Made by a program: the position numbers and the translations under genes | Shown: positions 19,177-28,700 of the stretch, piece by piece | Layout of the letters: each line of letters begins with the position of its first letter | How positions within the stretch are numbered: the first letter of the stretch is position 1 | From: an uncultured Mucilaginibacter sp. | GTDB taxonomy: Bacteria > Bacteroidota > Bacteroidia > Sphingobacteriales > Sphingobacteriaceae | NCBI RefSeq assembly: GCF_913773635.1 | Contig: NZ_CAJYGQ010000010.1 | Span: forward strand, 186,001-250,000 | Length of the DNA stretch: 64,000 bases | Direction: 5' to 3' | The notes under the pieces: generated by a model | What the model was told of the DNA's origin: nothing | The model's input: the letters and a program-made list of their open reading frames with translations, nothing else | Database searches by the model: none

Positions 19177-19806
19177 ATGAAATATTTAGCCATAATGCTT
19201 TTTTGCTTTGTTTGCTCACCTGTAATTGCACAGTCTAAAATGGATGTGCTGACATTACGTGAAGACACTACTTATAAAAACAGGTACGGATACGCTTTTG
19301 TAAATGCTAAAGGTGATACGGTTCTCAAACTCGACACCGCTAAGTATTCATTTTGCTTTACAACTAGCTTTAAACACTTTGCTGTAGTAGGGTTCAGAAA
19401 AAAACACGGCTGGTATGCTATTGACAGGAATGAAAAAGTATTATTTGAAGTTTATAACACCAGTAAGGGCGAGCCATCACCCGATGAACTGCGCGAAAAT
19501 TTGATACGGGCCATTGGTCATAAAGGGTTAATCGGCTTTGCCAATGAAAAAGGACAAGTAGTAATCAATCCTCAATTTGAAGCCGTTACAAGTTTTTATA
19601 AAGGCAAAGCCATTGTGGGAAAGACATGTAAAGAAGTGTTATGGGGTAGCGAAAGCCAGGCTAATGATGGTGACAAGCATTACACAATTGATTGCAAGCA
19701 GGCGGGCTACATCAACAAAAAGGGCCAGATACTCAAAATGGGTAACTTTACCTTCGAACAAATACAGAAGCAAATTGGTTGGAAATCAGAATTTAATTTG
19801 ATGTAA
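19177..19806 (+). CDS. Secreted WG-repeat protein
   Basis: A 209-residue protein with a signal peptide (residues 1-18, cleavage VIAQ). It contains degenerate WG-type repeats: YGYAFVNAKGDTVLKLD near 30, KGLIGFANEKGQVVINPQFE near 115 and AGYINKKGQILKMG near 180. WG repeats form beta-strand modules, usually in exported Bacteroidota proteins of unknown function. It lies downstream of the xth pair and ends 40 bp from the convergent hscA. Confidence 0.75.
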   Translation: MKYLAIMLFCFVCSPVIAQSKMDVLTLREDTTYKNRYGYAFVNAKGDTVLKLDTAKYSFCFTTSFKHFAVVGFRKKHGWYAIDRNEKVLFEVYNTSKGEPSPDELRENLIRAIGHKGLIGFANEKGQVVINPQFEAVTSFYKGKAIVGKTCKEVLWGSESQANDGDKHYTIDCKQAGYINKKGQILKMGNFTFEQIQKQIGWKSEFNLM

Positions 19807-19836
19807 AAGCGCACACACTTGCTTGTGTGCACGCTT
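19807..19836. terminator. Possible terminator hairpin between convergent genes
   Basis: A 7-bp stem (GCACACA/TGTGTGC, loop 6) with a partly paired AAGC/GCTT flank lies between the WG-repeat gene and hscA. There is no clear T run, so termination strength is uncertain. Confidence 0.45.
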
Positions 19837-19846
19837 CAATCGATAT

Positions 19847-21709
19847 TTATTGTTCGTCAACGCTCTTACCCTTCATAGCCGTTGCAATTGCTTGATCCAT
19901 CACGCGTTCGGCGTAAGGGCGGGTAAGTTCATTGAGCTCGTCAATTTTTTTGTGGATGAGGTCTTTGTCGCCGCTGGTAAGTGCAGCTTTCAAAGCCTGA
20001 ACGTATTGGTGTGTACTACTAACTTCAGCAACACTTAGTAGTGCGCCATGCTTTTCTATAAAGCGTTCAGTAGTATAAACCATTTGTTCACCTTCGGTGC
20101 GCGCTTCAATCAGCATACGTTGAGCCACATCGTCTTTTGCATGCGTAATGCTGTCCATAAGCATTTGTTCAACCTGGTCATCGGTAATACCGTAAGCCGG
20201 CTTTACGTCAACTTCCTGTTTAGTTCCGGAGCGTAACTCAATGGCTTGCACTTTCAATATGCCATCGGCATTAAGTAAAAAGTTAATGTCAACCTTAGGG
20301 AAACCTGCAGGCATAGCAGGTATGCCCTTCAAATCAAACTCCGCCAGTTTGCGGTTTTCTTTAACCAAATCACGCTCGCCCTGGTAAACCGAAATTTTCA
20401 TATTCACCTGGCCATCTACAGAGGTAGTGTACTGCCTGCCTGCTTTGGTGGGCACCTTTGAATTACGCGGAATAATTACGTCCATTAATCCGCCCATAGT
20501 TTCAATGCCCAATGATAGAGGGGTTACATCAAGCAGTAAAATGTCTTTACGGTTACCGGCCAAAATGTCGGCTTGTATTGACGCTCCAAGGGCAACCACT
20601 TCATCAGGATTCACATCGTCATGCGGTGTTTTTCCAAAGTAATCACCAACTCGGCGTTTAACTAAAGCGGTGCGGGTAGATCCGCCAACCATAATAACCT
20701 CGTCAATATCTTTGATGGTTAAGCCTGCATCTGTAAGTGCATTAGTACAAGCTTTAATGGTTTGCTCAACTTTGGGGGCAATCAGTTCTTCAAATGTAGT
20801 GCGGTCAAGCGTGCACCATATATCGCCAATTTTTTCATTGAAAAGACTTTGATGGGCAAACGCTTTTTTAGCTTCTTCTGCTTTCAAGCGCAGCTGCTGC
20901 ATCAACTCGCGGTTATCAGCAAGTTCTGTACGGTTCAGCTGGTTTTTTTCAATCCAGTACTCAAGTATAGCCCGGTCAAAATCATCTCCGCCTAAAAAGG
21001 TGTCGCCGTTGGTAGCTAACACCTCAAATATGCCGTTTTGTATTTGCAGTATTGACACGTCAAATGTGCCGCCACCTAAATCATATACTGCAATGGTTTT
21101 AGTTTCGTCGGCCTTAAGGCCTATACCGTAGGCTAAACTAGCAGCAGTAGGCTCGTTTACAATGCGTAAAACGTCTAATCCGGCAAGCTTCCCGGCATCG
21201 CGTGTGGCCTGGCGTTGCGAGTCATTGAAGTAAGCCGGAACTGTTATTACCGCGCGGTTCACCGGTGTTTTAAGTGCATGTTCTGCACGTTCTTTTAGTT
21301 CCTTTAATATTAAGCCAGATAGCTCAATGGGTGTGTAAAAGCGATCGCCCACTTTAACTTTAACAAGGCTTTCGGTGTTATCATCAATTACTTTGTATGA
21401 AAAGAAGTCTTTGTAATTTTCAATATCGCCATAAGAACGACCCAGCAATCGTTTAACCGAAAATATAGTGTTTTGCGGGTCGGTCACTAGGTGATTTTTG
21501 GCCTCGTTACCTACAGTGATAGTGCCTGTTTTATCAAAATGCACAACCGAAGGTACTAATACGCCCTTGCCTGCATCATTAATAACCTGCGGGTTTTTGT
21601 CAGGGTTGATAAATGCTACCAGCGAGTTGGTGGTACCTAAATCAATTCCTACAATAATTTCTTCCTTTTGCAATGAACCCGTTGCCAGGTTGATGGAAAC
21701 TTTAGCCAT
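19847..21709 (-). CDS. hscA: Fe-S cluster assembly chaperone HscA (Hsp70 family)
   Basis: A 620-residue Hsp70-type ATPase that delivers the IscU-bound cluster to apoproteins. It has IVGIDLGTTNSLVAF near residue 20, AVYDLGGGTFDVSI near 205, MVGGSTRTALV near 345, and a complete substrate-binding domain (LLDVTPLSLGIETMGG). It is shorter than typical DnaK, lacks the long charged C-terminal tail, and has the HscA-like N-terminus MAKVSINLATGSLQKE. ISC ferredoxin and IscX lie about 28 kb away in this window, so the isc genes are dispersed. DnaK is the main alternative. Confidence 0.85.
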   Translation of the reverse strand: MAKVSINLATGSLQKEEIIVGIDLGTTNSLVAFINPDKNPQVINDAGKGVLVPSVVHFDKTGTITVGNEAKNHLVTDPQNTIFSVKRLLGRSYGDIENYKDFFSYKVIDDNTESLVKVKVGDRFYTPIELSGLILKELKERAEHALKTPVNRAVITVPAYFNDSQRQATRDAGKLAGLDVLRIVNEPTAASLAYGIGLKADETKTIAVYDLGGGTFDVSILQIQNGIFEVLATNGDTFLGGDDFDRAILEYWIEKNQLNRTELADNRELMQQLRLKAEEAKKAFAHQSLFNEKIGDIWCTLDRTTFEELIAPKVEQTIKACTNALTDAGLTIKDIDEVIMVGGSTRTALVKRRVGDYFGKTPHDDVNPDEVVALGASIQADILAGNRKDILLLDVTPLSLGIETMGGLMDVIIPRNSKVPTKAGRQYTTSVDGQVNMKISVYQGERDLVKENRKLAEFDLKGIPAMPAGFPKVDINFLLNADGILKVQAIELRSGTKQEVDVKPAYGITDDQVEQMLMDSITHAKDDVAQRMLIEARTEGEQMVYTTERFIEKHGALLSVAEVSSTHQYVQALKAALTSGDKDLIHKKIDELNELTRPYAERVMDQAIATAMKGKSVDEQ

Positions 21710-21729
21710 AATACTTGCTTAACAAGCGG

Positions 21730-21737
21730 CAAATGTA
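21730..21737 (-). promoter_or_regulatory. Probable -7 promoter box of hscA
   Basis: TACATTTG on the minus strand, 20 nt before the ATG at 21709. No TTTG is found at the expected -33 distance. Confidence 0.45.
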
Positions 21738-21905
21738 GCTAGTTTTAGTTTAAGGCTTGTCATACTTGTGTGAATTGCTTTGCAGCATATTGTATAGGTT
21801 TATGATGTAGTGCAGTTCCTGACTGTCGCACATACATTGTCAACTCCTTTTTTGCCTTTATAAATCATTGCGTTAATGCGTATTTCTATTTAATTTCATC
21901 GCATA

Positions 21906-24740
21906 ATGATTAAGGCTAAGTTTTGTAGTGCAGCTATAGCAGCATTGATTTTGATGGCGTTAGGAGCAAATGCACAGCAATTTGGTGGCAATCCGCCGTC
22001 ACTCAAATGGAATCAGCTTAATGATTCGGCGGCCAGGGTAATATATCCGCTGGGCATGGATTCAATTGCAAGGCGGTTAGCAGGCATAATTGATCATGTT
22101 AAAAACAGTACCCAACCAACCATAGGCTTAAAGCAGCGTAAAGTAAATATTGTATTGCAAAACCAGCTGATTACTACTAACGGTTACGTTGGTTTGGCAC
22201 CGTTCAGAAGCGAATTTTACCTTGTACCGGCCCAAAACAGTTTTTCGTTAGGGAGTTTACCGGTGGGCGATCAGCTGGCTATACATGAATTCAGGCACGT
22301 TCAGCAATTCAATAATTCTAATGTAGGGTTAACTGCTTTTTTAAAAGCTGTTTTTGGAGAAGGCGGGCAGGCCTTGGCATACGGTATTGCCGTACCAAAC
22401 TGGTTTGCCGAGGGCGATGCCGTTTATAATGAAACCTACTTAACCAACCAGGGACGGGGCCGCCTACCTTACTTTTTTAATGGATACCGAAGTTTATGGG
22501 CCGCCGGAAAAGACTACAGCTGGATGAAGCTTCGCAATGGGTCATACAGAGACTTTGTACCCGACTGGTATCCGCTAGGGTATATGATGATAGCTTACGG
22601 AAGATATACTTACGGTGATGATGTTTGGCGGAAAATCCACAGAGATGCAGCAGCTTACCATACACTTGTTTATCCTTTTCAAGGCGCGTTAAAACGTTAC
22701 ACAGGCAAAAATTACGCTGACTATCGCACGGTAGCGCTTGATTATTTCAAACAGCAGCTCGTAAGTCCCGAATTGCAAAAAGGCACCTTGAAATACAAAA
22801 GCAATCAGCATTTTATTGGCAGTGAGGAGTTCCCAAACTATGTAAATGACAGCACCATTATTTACAGAAAATCGTCGTACAAGCAACGTGCAACGTTTGT
22901 TGAAAGGAAAGGCAACCAGGAAAGAAAAATACGGCTATCAGACTTTACCGTTGATGGTTACTTTACTTATAACAACGGGAAAATCATTTATGCATCGCGT
23001 CGTCCTGACCCGCGCTGGACTTACCGTGAATATAATGAGCTTAAGATAGTTGACGTGGTAACAGGCCATCAGCAAAGTATTACCCGTAAAACCAAGTATT
23101 TTGCGCCAGCGTTTAACGCCGACAACAGTCGTATTGTTGCGGTTGATGTGCAGCCATCAGGAAAGTACGCCTTACATATATTAAATGCTGCCGATGGCGT
23201 TTTACTTAAAGAGGTTCCTAATCCTAATGGGGTATTTTATACCTATCCCAGGTTTTATTCTGAAACTGCAATTGTTGCGGCTATCCGCAAAACATCGGGC
23301 AATATGAGTATTGCGTTAGTTGACGTTGGAAGTGGAAAGTTAACTGAACTCACACCTGAAGACATAGCACCCAAAGCATTTCCTGTTGTACAGCGCGATA
23401 CTATTTACTTCACAGGCACATCCGGTATCAACGACAAGCTGTTTGCCGTCAGCATACCCGACCGTAAAGTGTATGAACTGCAAGGCGACTCGTTGAGTAA
23501 TTACATCGGCAACTATCAGCCCGCTGTAAGCTCTAATAGAGTAGGGTGGGTAAGCTTTAGCGCGTTTGGTTATCAAATACACCAGACAGAAAGGAAAAAT
23601 CTTCGCTTTAAACCATTTGTTAGAACTTCGCAGTTGCCTGATTTCAATATTTCATCATTAAAAAATGAACCGGCCAGTAACTTAATTGCATCGGCGGCTC
23701 CAGCTGCCACATCTGCCAAAAAGTATTCAAAACTTACTCATCCGTTTAACTTCCATAGTCTGATTCCTAGTATTGATGACCCTGATTACAGTATATCTTT
23801 AATGGGCGAAAACATTTTGAATACCCTGCAAACTGAGCTTTCCTTTGGTTATAACCGTAATGAAGGGTATAAACAATTAAGTTTTAATACTACTTATGGC
23901 GCCTTTTTCCCTTACCTGTTTGGCAGGGTTGATTACACGCTAGACCGGCGCGACTACGGCTTTGATGCCAACCGCAATGTAGTTGAAGTAAACTGGAACG
24001 AAACGAGGTTGCAAACCGGTATTCAGGTGCCGCTACTTTTTGCCGGTGGCAAAAACTATACGCGCCTTACCTTCACAAGCAGCGTTAATCTAAGTATGAA
24101 TAATGTAAGGCAACAGGCTTTCAAAGGTTCGCTTCCTAATTACACTTACATAAATAATTCGTTTACATTCAACAATCAAATTGCAAAGCCATACCAGCTT
24201 ATCAATCCGCGGCTTGCGCAAAGCGTAACGCTAAGCTATCGCAATACAATAAACAGCTTAAATGCGCACCAATGGTTGGCATCCGGTACTTTCTATTTTC
24301 CGGGTATATTAGCTACGCATAGTATTGTAATCAATGCAGCTCATCAGCGTCGGGATAGGGCTTATAGCTTTTTCTCTAATCAGTTGCCGTTTTCGCGCGG
24401 TTATACAGCTGATAATTTATACCGCTTATACAAAGCCGGAATAAGTTATCATTTTCCCGTAGCATACCCTGATGCCGGCTTTGGCAATTTATTATACGTT
24501 ATGCGCCTGCGCGGAAGTATTTTTTACGACTACACCCGTGGTACGGATTTCTATCGAAACGGCACAACGTTTAAGGCAAATTTCAGATCGGCAGGAGCGG
24601 AGTTGTATTTTGATACCCAATGGTTTAATCAAAGCTCCATAACATTTGGGCTGCGCTATACGCGTTTGATGGATGAAGATTTATTTGGAGGAAACGGGCG
24701 TAACAGGCTAAGCCTCATACTGCCCCTGAGTATCTTTTAG
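21906..24740 (+). CDS. Outer-membrane protein fusing HExxH peptidase, beta-propeller and C-terminal barrel
   Basis: A 944-residue exported protein (signal peptide 1-23, GANA|QQ). The N-terminal region (about 35-290) carries IHEFRHVQQF, an HExxH zinc motif at His127-Glu128-His131, and WFAEGDAVYNE with Glu169 as the likely third ligand. This is the gluzincin pattern of MA-type peptidases. Residues of about 290-590 hold TolB/WD40-like propeller blades (IIYASRRPDPRWTYREY and similar). After a low-complexity Ala/Pro linker, about 625-944 alternates like a transmembrane beta-barrel and ends LILPLSIF with a terminal Phe. It is probably a surface or periplasm-facing protease anchored by its own barrel. 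The substrate is unknown. Its 3' end overlaps the convergent cutC by 33 bp. Confidence 0.75.
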   Translation: MIKAKFCSAAIAALILMALGANAQQFGGNPPSLKWNQLNDSAARVIYPLGMDSIARRLAGIIDHVKNSTQPTIGLKQRKVNIVLQNQLITTNGYVGLAPFRSEFYLVPAQNSFSLGSLPVGDQLAIHEFRHVQQFNNSNVGLTAFLKAVFGEGGQALAYGIAVPNWFAEGDAVYNETYLTNQGRGRLPYFFNGYRSLWAAGKDYSWMKLRNGSYRDFVPDWYPLGYMMIAYGRYTYGDDVWRKIHRDAAAYHTLVYPFQGALKRYTGKNYADYRTVALDYFKQQLVSPELQKGTLKYKSNQHFIGSEEFPNYVNDSTIIYRKSSYKQRATFVERKGNQERKIRLSDFTVDGYFTYNNGKIIYASRRPDPRWTYREYNELKIVDVVTGHQQSITRKTKYFAPAFNADNSRIVAVDVQPSGKYALHILNAADGVLLKEVPNPNGVFYTYPRFYSETAIVAAIRKTSGNMSIALVDVGSGKLTELTPEDIAPKAFPVVQRDTIYFTGTSGINDKLFAVSIPDRKVYELQGDSLSNYIGNYQPAVSSNRVGWVSFSAFGYQIHQTERKNLRFKPFVRTSQLPDFNISSLKNEPASNLIASAAPAATSAKKYSKLTHPFNFHSLIPSIDDPDYSISLMGENILNTLQTELSFGYNRNEGYKQLSFNTTYGAFFPYLFGRVDYTLDRRDYGFDANRNVVEVNWNETRLQTGIQVPLLFAGGKNYTRLTFTSSVNLSMNNVRQQAFKGSLPNYTYINNSFTFNNQIAKPYQLINPRLAQSVTLSYRNTINSLNAHQWLASGTFYFPGILATHSIVINAAHQRRDRAYSFFSNQLPFSRGYTADNLYRLYKAGISYHFPVAYPDAGFGNLLYVMRLRGSIFYDYTRGTDFYRNGTTFKANFRSAGAELYFDTQWFNQSSITFGLRYTRLMDEDLFGGNGRNRLSLILPLSIF

Positions 24741-25496
24741 CAAGGGGTAGGGCTCGTTAGCCTTTTCAATTATACTGCGCACGCGGCCTGCATCGGTTTC
24801 GTCTATATCATAATCTTTACCTACGCTACGTCCTAACAATATGTTTTCGTTCATGTAAAGCATGCCCGTTTTACGAATTTTGCGTGCCGATGAATGTATC
24901 TCTGTAGCACCGGTAAAATGCACCAGGTCATTTACGTTATATTCGCTCACACCGCCGCCGGGCATTACGCATATACGCCCGTTTGCTTTTTGTATGAGTT
25001 GAGCAATTTTGCTGGCGCCTTCAATTGCAGTGGTTTTACTGCCTGAGGTAAGTATACAATCATACCCCATTTCAATAATTTCTTCCAATGCCTGAAACAT
25101 ATCTGCACAAAGATCAAAAGCGCGGTGAAAGGTAGCTTTCATGCCTGCATCTTTTGCCATTTTTACCAGCTCCTTACACCTTACTTTATCAATAGTTCCG
25201 TTTGGGTGCAGCATGCCGGTTACTATGGCATGCGCGCCTAGCTCTGCAGCCATCTTTAAGTTTTCTTTCATTACTTCATACTCTGCGTCAGAGTATAAAA
25301 AATCGCCGGTACGGGGCCTAAGCAGTACATGTACAGGTATATTGATTTTATTTAAAGTAACTTTTATTTGTCCGTACGATGGCGTTGTGCCGCCTTCATG
25401 AAGGTTGTCACATAATTCAATACGTGTGGCGCCGCCCTTTTCAGCAGCAATTGCCGATTCTACAGAGTTAGCGCAAACCTCAAGAGCAATATTCAT
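24708..25496 (-). CDS. cutC: CutC family protein
   Basis: A 262-residue TIM-barrel protein of the CutC family. It shows LEVCANSVESAIAAEKGGA at the N-terminus, RIELCDNLHEGGTTPSYG, the LLRPRTGDFLYSD loop, FHRAFD near 135 and the C-terminal GATEIHSSARK. CutC has been linked to copper homeostasis, but its biochemical role is disputed. Its C-terminal codons overlap the end of the convergent peptidase-propeller gene by 33 bp, so the two transcripts run into each other. Confidence 0.93.
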   Translation of the reverse strand: MNIALEVCANSVESAIAAEKGGATRIELCDNLHEGGTTPSYGQIKVTLNKINIPVHVLLRPRTGDFLYSDAEYEVMKENLKMAAELGAHAIVTGMLHPNGTIDKVRCKELVKMAKDAGMKATFHRAFDLCADMFQALEEIIEMGYDCILTSGSKTTAIEGASKIAQLIQKANGRICVMPGGGVSEYNVNDLVHFTGATEIHSSARKIRKTGMLYMNENILLGRSVGKDYDIDETDAGRVRSIIEKANEPYPLLKDTQGQYEA

Positions 25497-25583
25497 ATTA
25501 AATTGACGAAAAAATATAGGTTGTTACTTATTTATGAACTAATAAGTTAAATATAGCGTAAATGTTAATATTATAAGCGTAGG

Positions 25584-26591
25584 TCAATAATAACTTTTCC
25601 CGTCAATTAAGAGGTCTTGCTTGTCCTCATTGCATACAGCAAAGTTAAATCCCTTCTGTAATGCAAAAGCGCCATACTCACCCTTTTTATTTATGGCTAA
25701 AAACCCAACCTGTATTTCCTTGGCAATTTCGGGCTTCTTTTTTACAATGCGCATCACGGCTTCCTTACACGCAGCTTCGGGTGCGTAACCCTGGCGCATA
25801 AGCTCAACCACTAAAAAGCTGCCTACGTTGCGTATTACTTCTTCGCCTACACCTGTGGCTGTTGCACCGCCAACTTCATTATCAACATATAAGCCAGCAC
25901 CTATTATGGGGCTATCGCCCACACGGCCGTGCATTTTGAAAGCCATACCGCTGGTAGTGCATGCGCCTGATATATTGCCTTGCGCATCAATAGCCAGCAT
26001 GCCAATTGTATCGTGGTTATACTCATTGCCGGGCAGGCCTTTTTTGTTTTCGATGTTAATTATTGGTTTGTATTCAGCTTTTTTAAGCCACTCTTTCCAT
26101 GCCTTTTCCGAGCTTGGCAACAGTAGTTTTTCTTTTTTAAAACCCTGTTCAACAGCGAATTGTGTAGCCCCTTCGCCAACCAGCATTACGTGCGGAGTTT
26201 TTTCCATCACCAGCCGCGCGATGCTTATTGGGTGAGCAATGTACTCCATTGCCGCAACCGATCCGCAGTTGCCTTTCTCATCCATAATGCAGGCATCAAG
26301 CGTAACGTGTCCATCTCGGTCGGGGTAACCCGAACGGCCGACAGTATGATTAGTTAAATCAGCTTCGGGAATTTTAACACCGGCCTCAACAGCATCAACA
26401 GCACGGCCACCTTTTGATAAGGTTTTCCAGGCTTCCTGGTTTGCCTGTATACCAAAACCCCAGGTTGATATCACTATAGGCAGGCTATGGGCTTTGGTGA
26501 CCATTTTTGTGTTACCGGCTACAGTTTTTGATATGAGCGAAACTGAAGCCCCTACGGCCGAAAGTTTAACAAATTTACGACGATTGTACAT
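25584..26591 (-). CDS. N4-(beta-N-acetylglucosaminyl)-L-asparaginase-type Ntn hydrolase
   Basis: A 335-residue asparaginase/glycosylasparaginase-family enzyme. The N-terminus (YNRRKFVKLSAVGASVSL) has an RRKF twin-arginine-like signal, so it is probably exported to the periplasm. Autocleavage is expected before Thr195 in NHDTIGML, the nucleophile of the mature beta chain, followed by GRVGDSPIIGAGLYVDNEVG and ATGVGEE. The enzyme would remove Asn from N-linked GlcNAc or act on beta-aspartyl peptides; the motif favours glycosylasparaginase. It lies between pyrC and cutC on the same strand with short gaps. Confidence 0.88.
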   Translation of the reverse strand: MYNRRKFVKLSAVGASVSLISKTVAGNTKMVTKAHSLPIVISTWGFGIQANQEAWKTLSKGGRAVDAVEAGVKIPEADLTNHTVGRSGYPDRDGHVTLDACIMDEKGNCGSVAAMEYIAHPISIARLVMEKTPHVMLVGEGATQFAVEQGFKKEKLLLPSSEKAWKEWLKKAEYKPIINIENKKGLPGNEYNHDTIGMLAIDAQGNISGACTTSGMAFKMHGRVGDSPIIGAGLYVDNEVGGATATGVGEEVIRNVGSFLVVELMRQGYAPEAACKEAVMRIVKKKPEIAKEIQVGFLAINKKGEYGAFALQKGFNFAVCNEDKQDLLIDGKSYY

Positions 26592-26636
26592 TGAATCAGC
26601 AGGTTATTAACGTTGAATAGTCTTTGAAAATACTAA

Positions 26637-27971
26637 TTATCGGTTAAATGTTAAGCGTTTACCTTTTATTGTCTCGTTAAAGTTACCATGTTTATAAATT
26701 AAGTTGCCCGATACTATGGTATGAGTAATACTCGCCGGAAATGTAGTGCCTTCAAAAGGACTCCAGCCACATTTATATAAAGTGTTTTGCCTGGTTACCT
26801 CCCAGGGCTTATTAAGGTCGGTTAACACCAAATCGGCCCAGTAGCCTTCACGTATAAATCCACGCTTTTCAATCTGGAAACAGGTTGCTACGTTGTGCGC
26901 AGTTTTCTCAGCAATTTGTTCAAGCGTCATTTTGCCTTGTTGGTGCAAGGCCAGCAAAGCTGGTAAGGCATGCTGTACCAGCGGCCCTCCCGATGGTGCC
27001 TGCAGATAGGGCTGTGCTTTTTCCTCAATTGTGTGCGGAGCGTGATCAGTTGCAATAACGTCTATGCGTCCATCTAATACAGCTTTTAAAATACCGTCAC
27101 GGTCTTCAGCCGTCTTAACTGCCGGGTTCCATTTTATCAGGTTACCTTTTGTAGCGTAATCGGCGTCGCTAAACCATAGGTGATGCACGCAAGCCTCAGC
27201 AGTAATCTTTTTATCTTTTAGTGGGATGGTATTATCAAAAAGCTCGGTTTCCTTTGCGGTAGAGATGTGCAGAATGTGCAACCTTGCGCCGTGCTTTTTA
27301 GCCAGTTCAACAGCCATTGATGACGAAAGGTAGCAAGCTTCGGTGTTACGAATTCTAGGATGATAATCAATGGTAATATCATCACCCAATAATTCTTTAT
27401 AGTGTGCAAGATTGTTTTTGATGGTTTGCTCATCCTCACAGTGGGTTGCAATCAGCATAGAAGATTGCGAGAACAGGTTCTCCAAAGTTCGGGGGTTGTC
27501 CACCAGCATATTACCTGTTGATGAACCCATAAATACCTTCACACCGCAAACATTGCGGGCATCGGTACGCAAAACTTCTTCAATGTTATCGTTAGAAGCA
27601 CCCATGTAAAATGAGTAGTTAGCGAGCGAGTTTTGCTCGGCTATATCATACTTATCTTGCAAAAGCTGCTGGGTTAACGTGTTTGGTACGGTATTGGGCA
27701 TCTCCATAAAAGAGGTAATTCCACCGGCCACAGCAGCGCGCGCCTCAGTATTTATATCAGCTTTATGCGTTAAACCCGGTTCACGAAAGTGAACCTGATC
27801 ATCAATTGCGCCGGGCAGCAGATGCAGCCCTTCTGCTTTAATCACTTCATCGGCATGAGCATCAATGTTATTGTCTATACGCTCTATTAAACCATTTTTT
27901 ACTAAAACATCGGCAACAAACTTTTGGCCTTCATTAACTACGGTAGCAGATTTGATGAGAATGGATGACAT
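26637..27971 (-). CDS. pyrC: Dihydroorotase
   Basis: A 444-residue cyclic amidohydrolase for the third step of pyrimidine synthesis. It has the metal-binding DQVHFREPGLTHKADI near residue 60, MEMPNT near 90, a candidate carboxylated Lys in GVKVFMGSSTGNM, and VIATDHAPHT with the catalytic Asp near 310. The length fits the larger class I type. Allantoinase or hydantoinase is the alternative, but HFREPG and DHAPHT support dihydroorotase. A box TACCTTTA close to the start codon resembles the -7 element with one mismatch. Confidence 0.9.
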   Translation of the reverse strand: MSSILIKSATVVNEGQKFVADVLVKNGLIERIDNNIDAHADEVIKAEGLHLLPGAIDDQVHFREPGLTHKADINTEARAAVAGGITSFMEMPNTVPNTLTQQLLQDKYDIAEQNSLANYSFYMGASNDNIEEVLRTDARNVCGVKVFMGSSTGNMLVDNPRTLENLFSQSSMLIATHCEDEQTIKNNLAHYKELLGDDITIDYHPRIRNTEACYLSSSMAVELAKKHGARLHILHISTAKETELFDNTIPLKDKKITAEACVHHLWFSDADYATKGNLIKWNPAVKTAEDRDGILKAVLDGRIDVIATDHAPHTIEEKAQPYLQAPSGGPLVQHALPALLALHQQGKMTLEQIAEKTAHNVATCFQIEKRGFIREGYWADLVLTDLNKPWEVTRQNTLYKCGWSPFEGTTFPASITHTIVSGNLIYKHGNFNETIKGKRLTFNR

Positions 27972-28157
27972 GAGGTAAAGGTATGCAGATTTAAATATTT
28001 ATGGCCTATAAGTTTTAATGTGCCTTCAAATATTTGGACAGCGGTGATTACTCAAGAGCGTTATTAATACCCATAGTTACGGGATAAATACCCTAAAGGC
28101 GCCAGAACTGAAACATGTGTTATGTTTATTTCTTATTGAGTAAAATAATTAATCGAT

Positions 28158-28684
28158 ATGAAAAACAAACTTATTTTAGTTATGATGCTTGCGCTAAGTG
28201 TTTTCACATTTTCGGCATGCTCAGATGATGACGATGATGATGCAATGAAAATGCAGAACCAGATTTTTGTAAATGAAGCAGCAAGCGGCAACATGCTCGA
28301 AATTCAGGCTGGTGCTATGGCCGAGCAGAAAGGTGTAAGCCAGCAGGTAAAAGATTACGGTCATCACATGGTTACTGACCATACTACCGCAAGTACTCAG
28401 TTAACCACCTTGGCTAATAATGAAGGTTTTACCGTACCAACGCAATTGCTTGAAAAACATCAAACAAAATTAATGCTTTAATGCCATTAACCGGTGTAGC
28501 GTTTGATAAGGCCTTTGCCACTTTAATGGTACAATCGCACGAGGAGCAGGTGAACTTATTTGAACAAGCTTCAAACAACGTTGAAGATGACGATCTGAAA
28601 GATTTTGCGCGCGAAAAACTGCCGACTTTGAAAGCTCACTTAGAAGAGGCACGCCAACTGAATACAACCGTAAACGCACAATAA
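28158..28684 (+). pseudogene. DUF4142 surface lipoprotein gene split by a one-base frameshift
   Basis: The first frame (28158-28481, 107 codons) encodes a lipoprotein signal ending FSAC, then SDDDDDD and the N-terminal half of a DUF4142 (ferritin-like four-helix) domain. It stops at TAA, 28479-28481. The rest of the domain continues in the -1 frame from about 28472 (reading NALMPLTGVAFDKAF) to 28684. Adding one A in TTAATG near 28472 restores a 175-residue protein of normal family length. The second frame has an ATG at 28481 overlapping the stop (TAATG). The poly-Asp after the cysteine fits the Bacteroidota surface-lipoprotein export signal. Sequencing error, recent pseudogene or two coupled halves are all possible. 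Confidence 0.8.
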
Positions 28685-28700
28685 TAGTAATTGTTGATTT

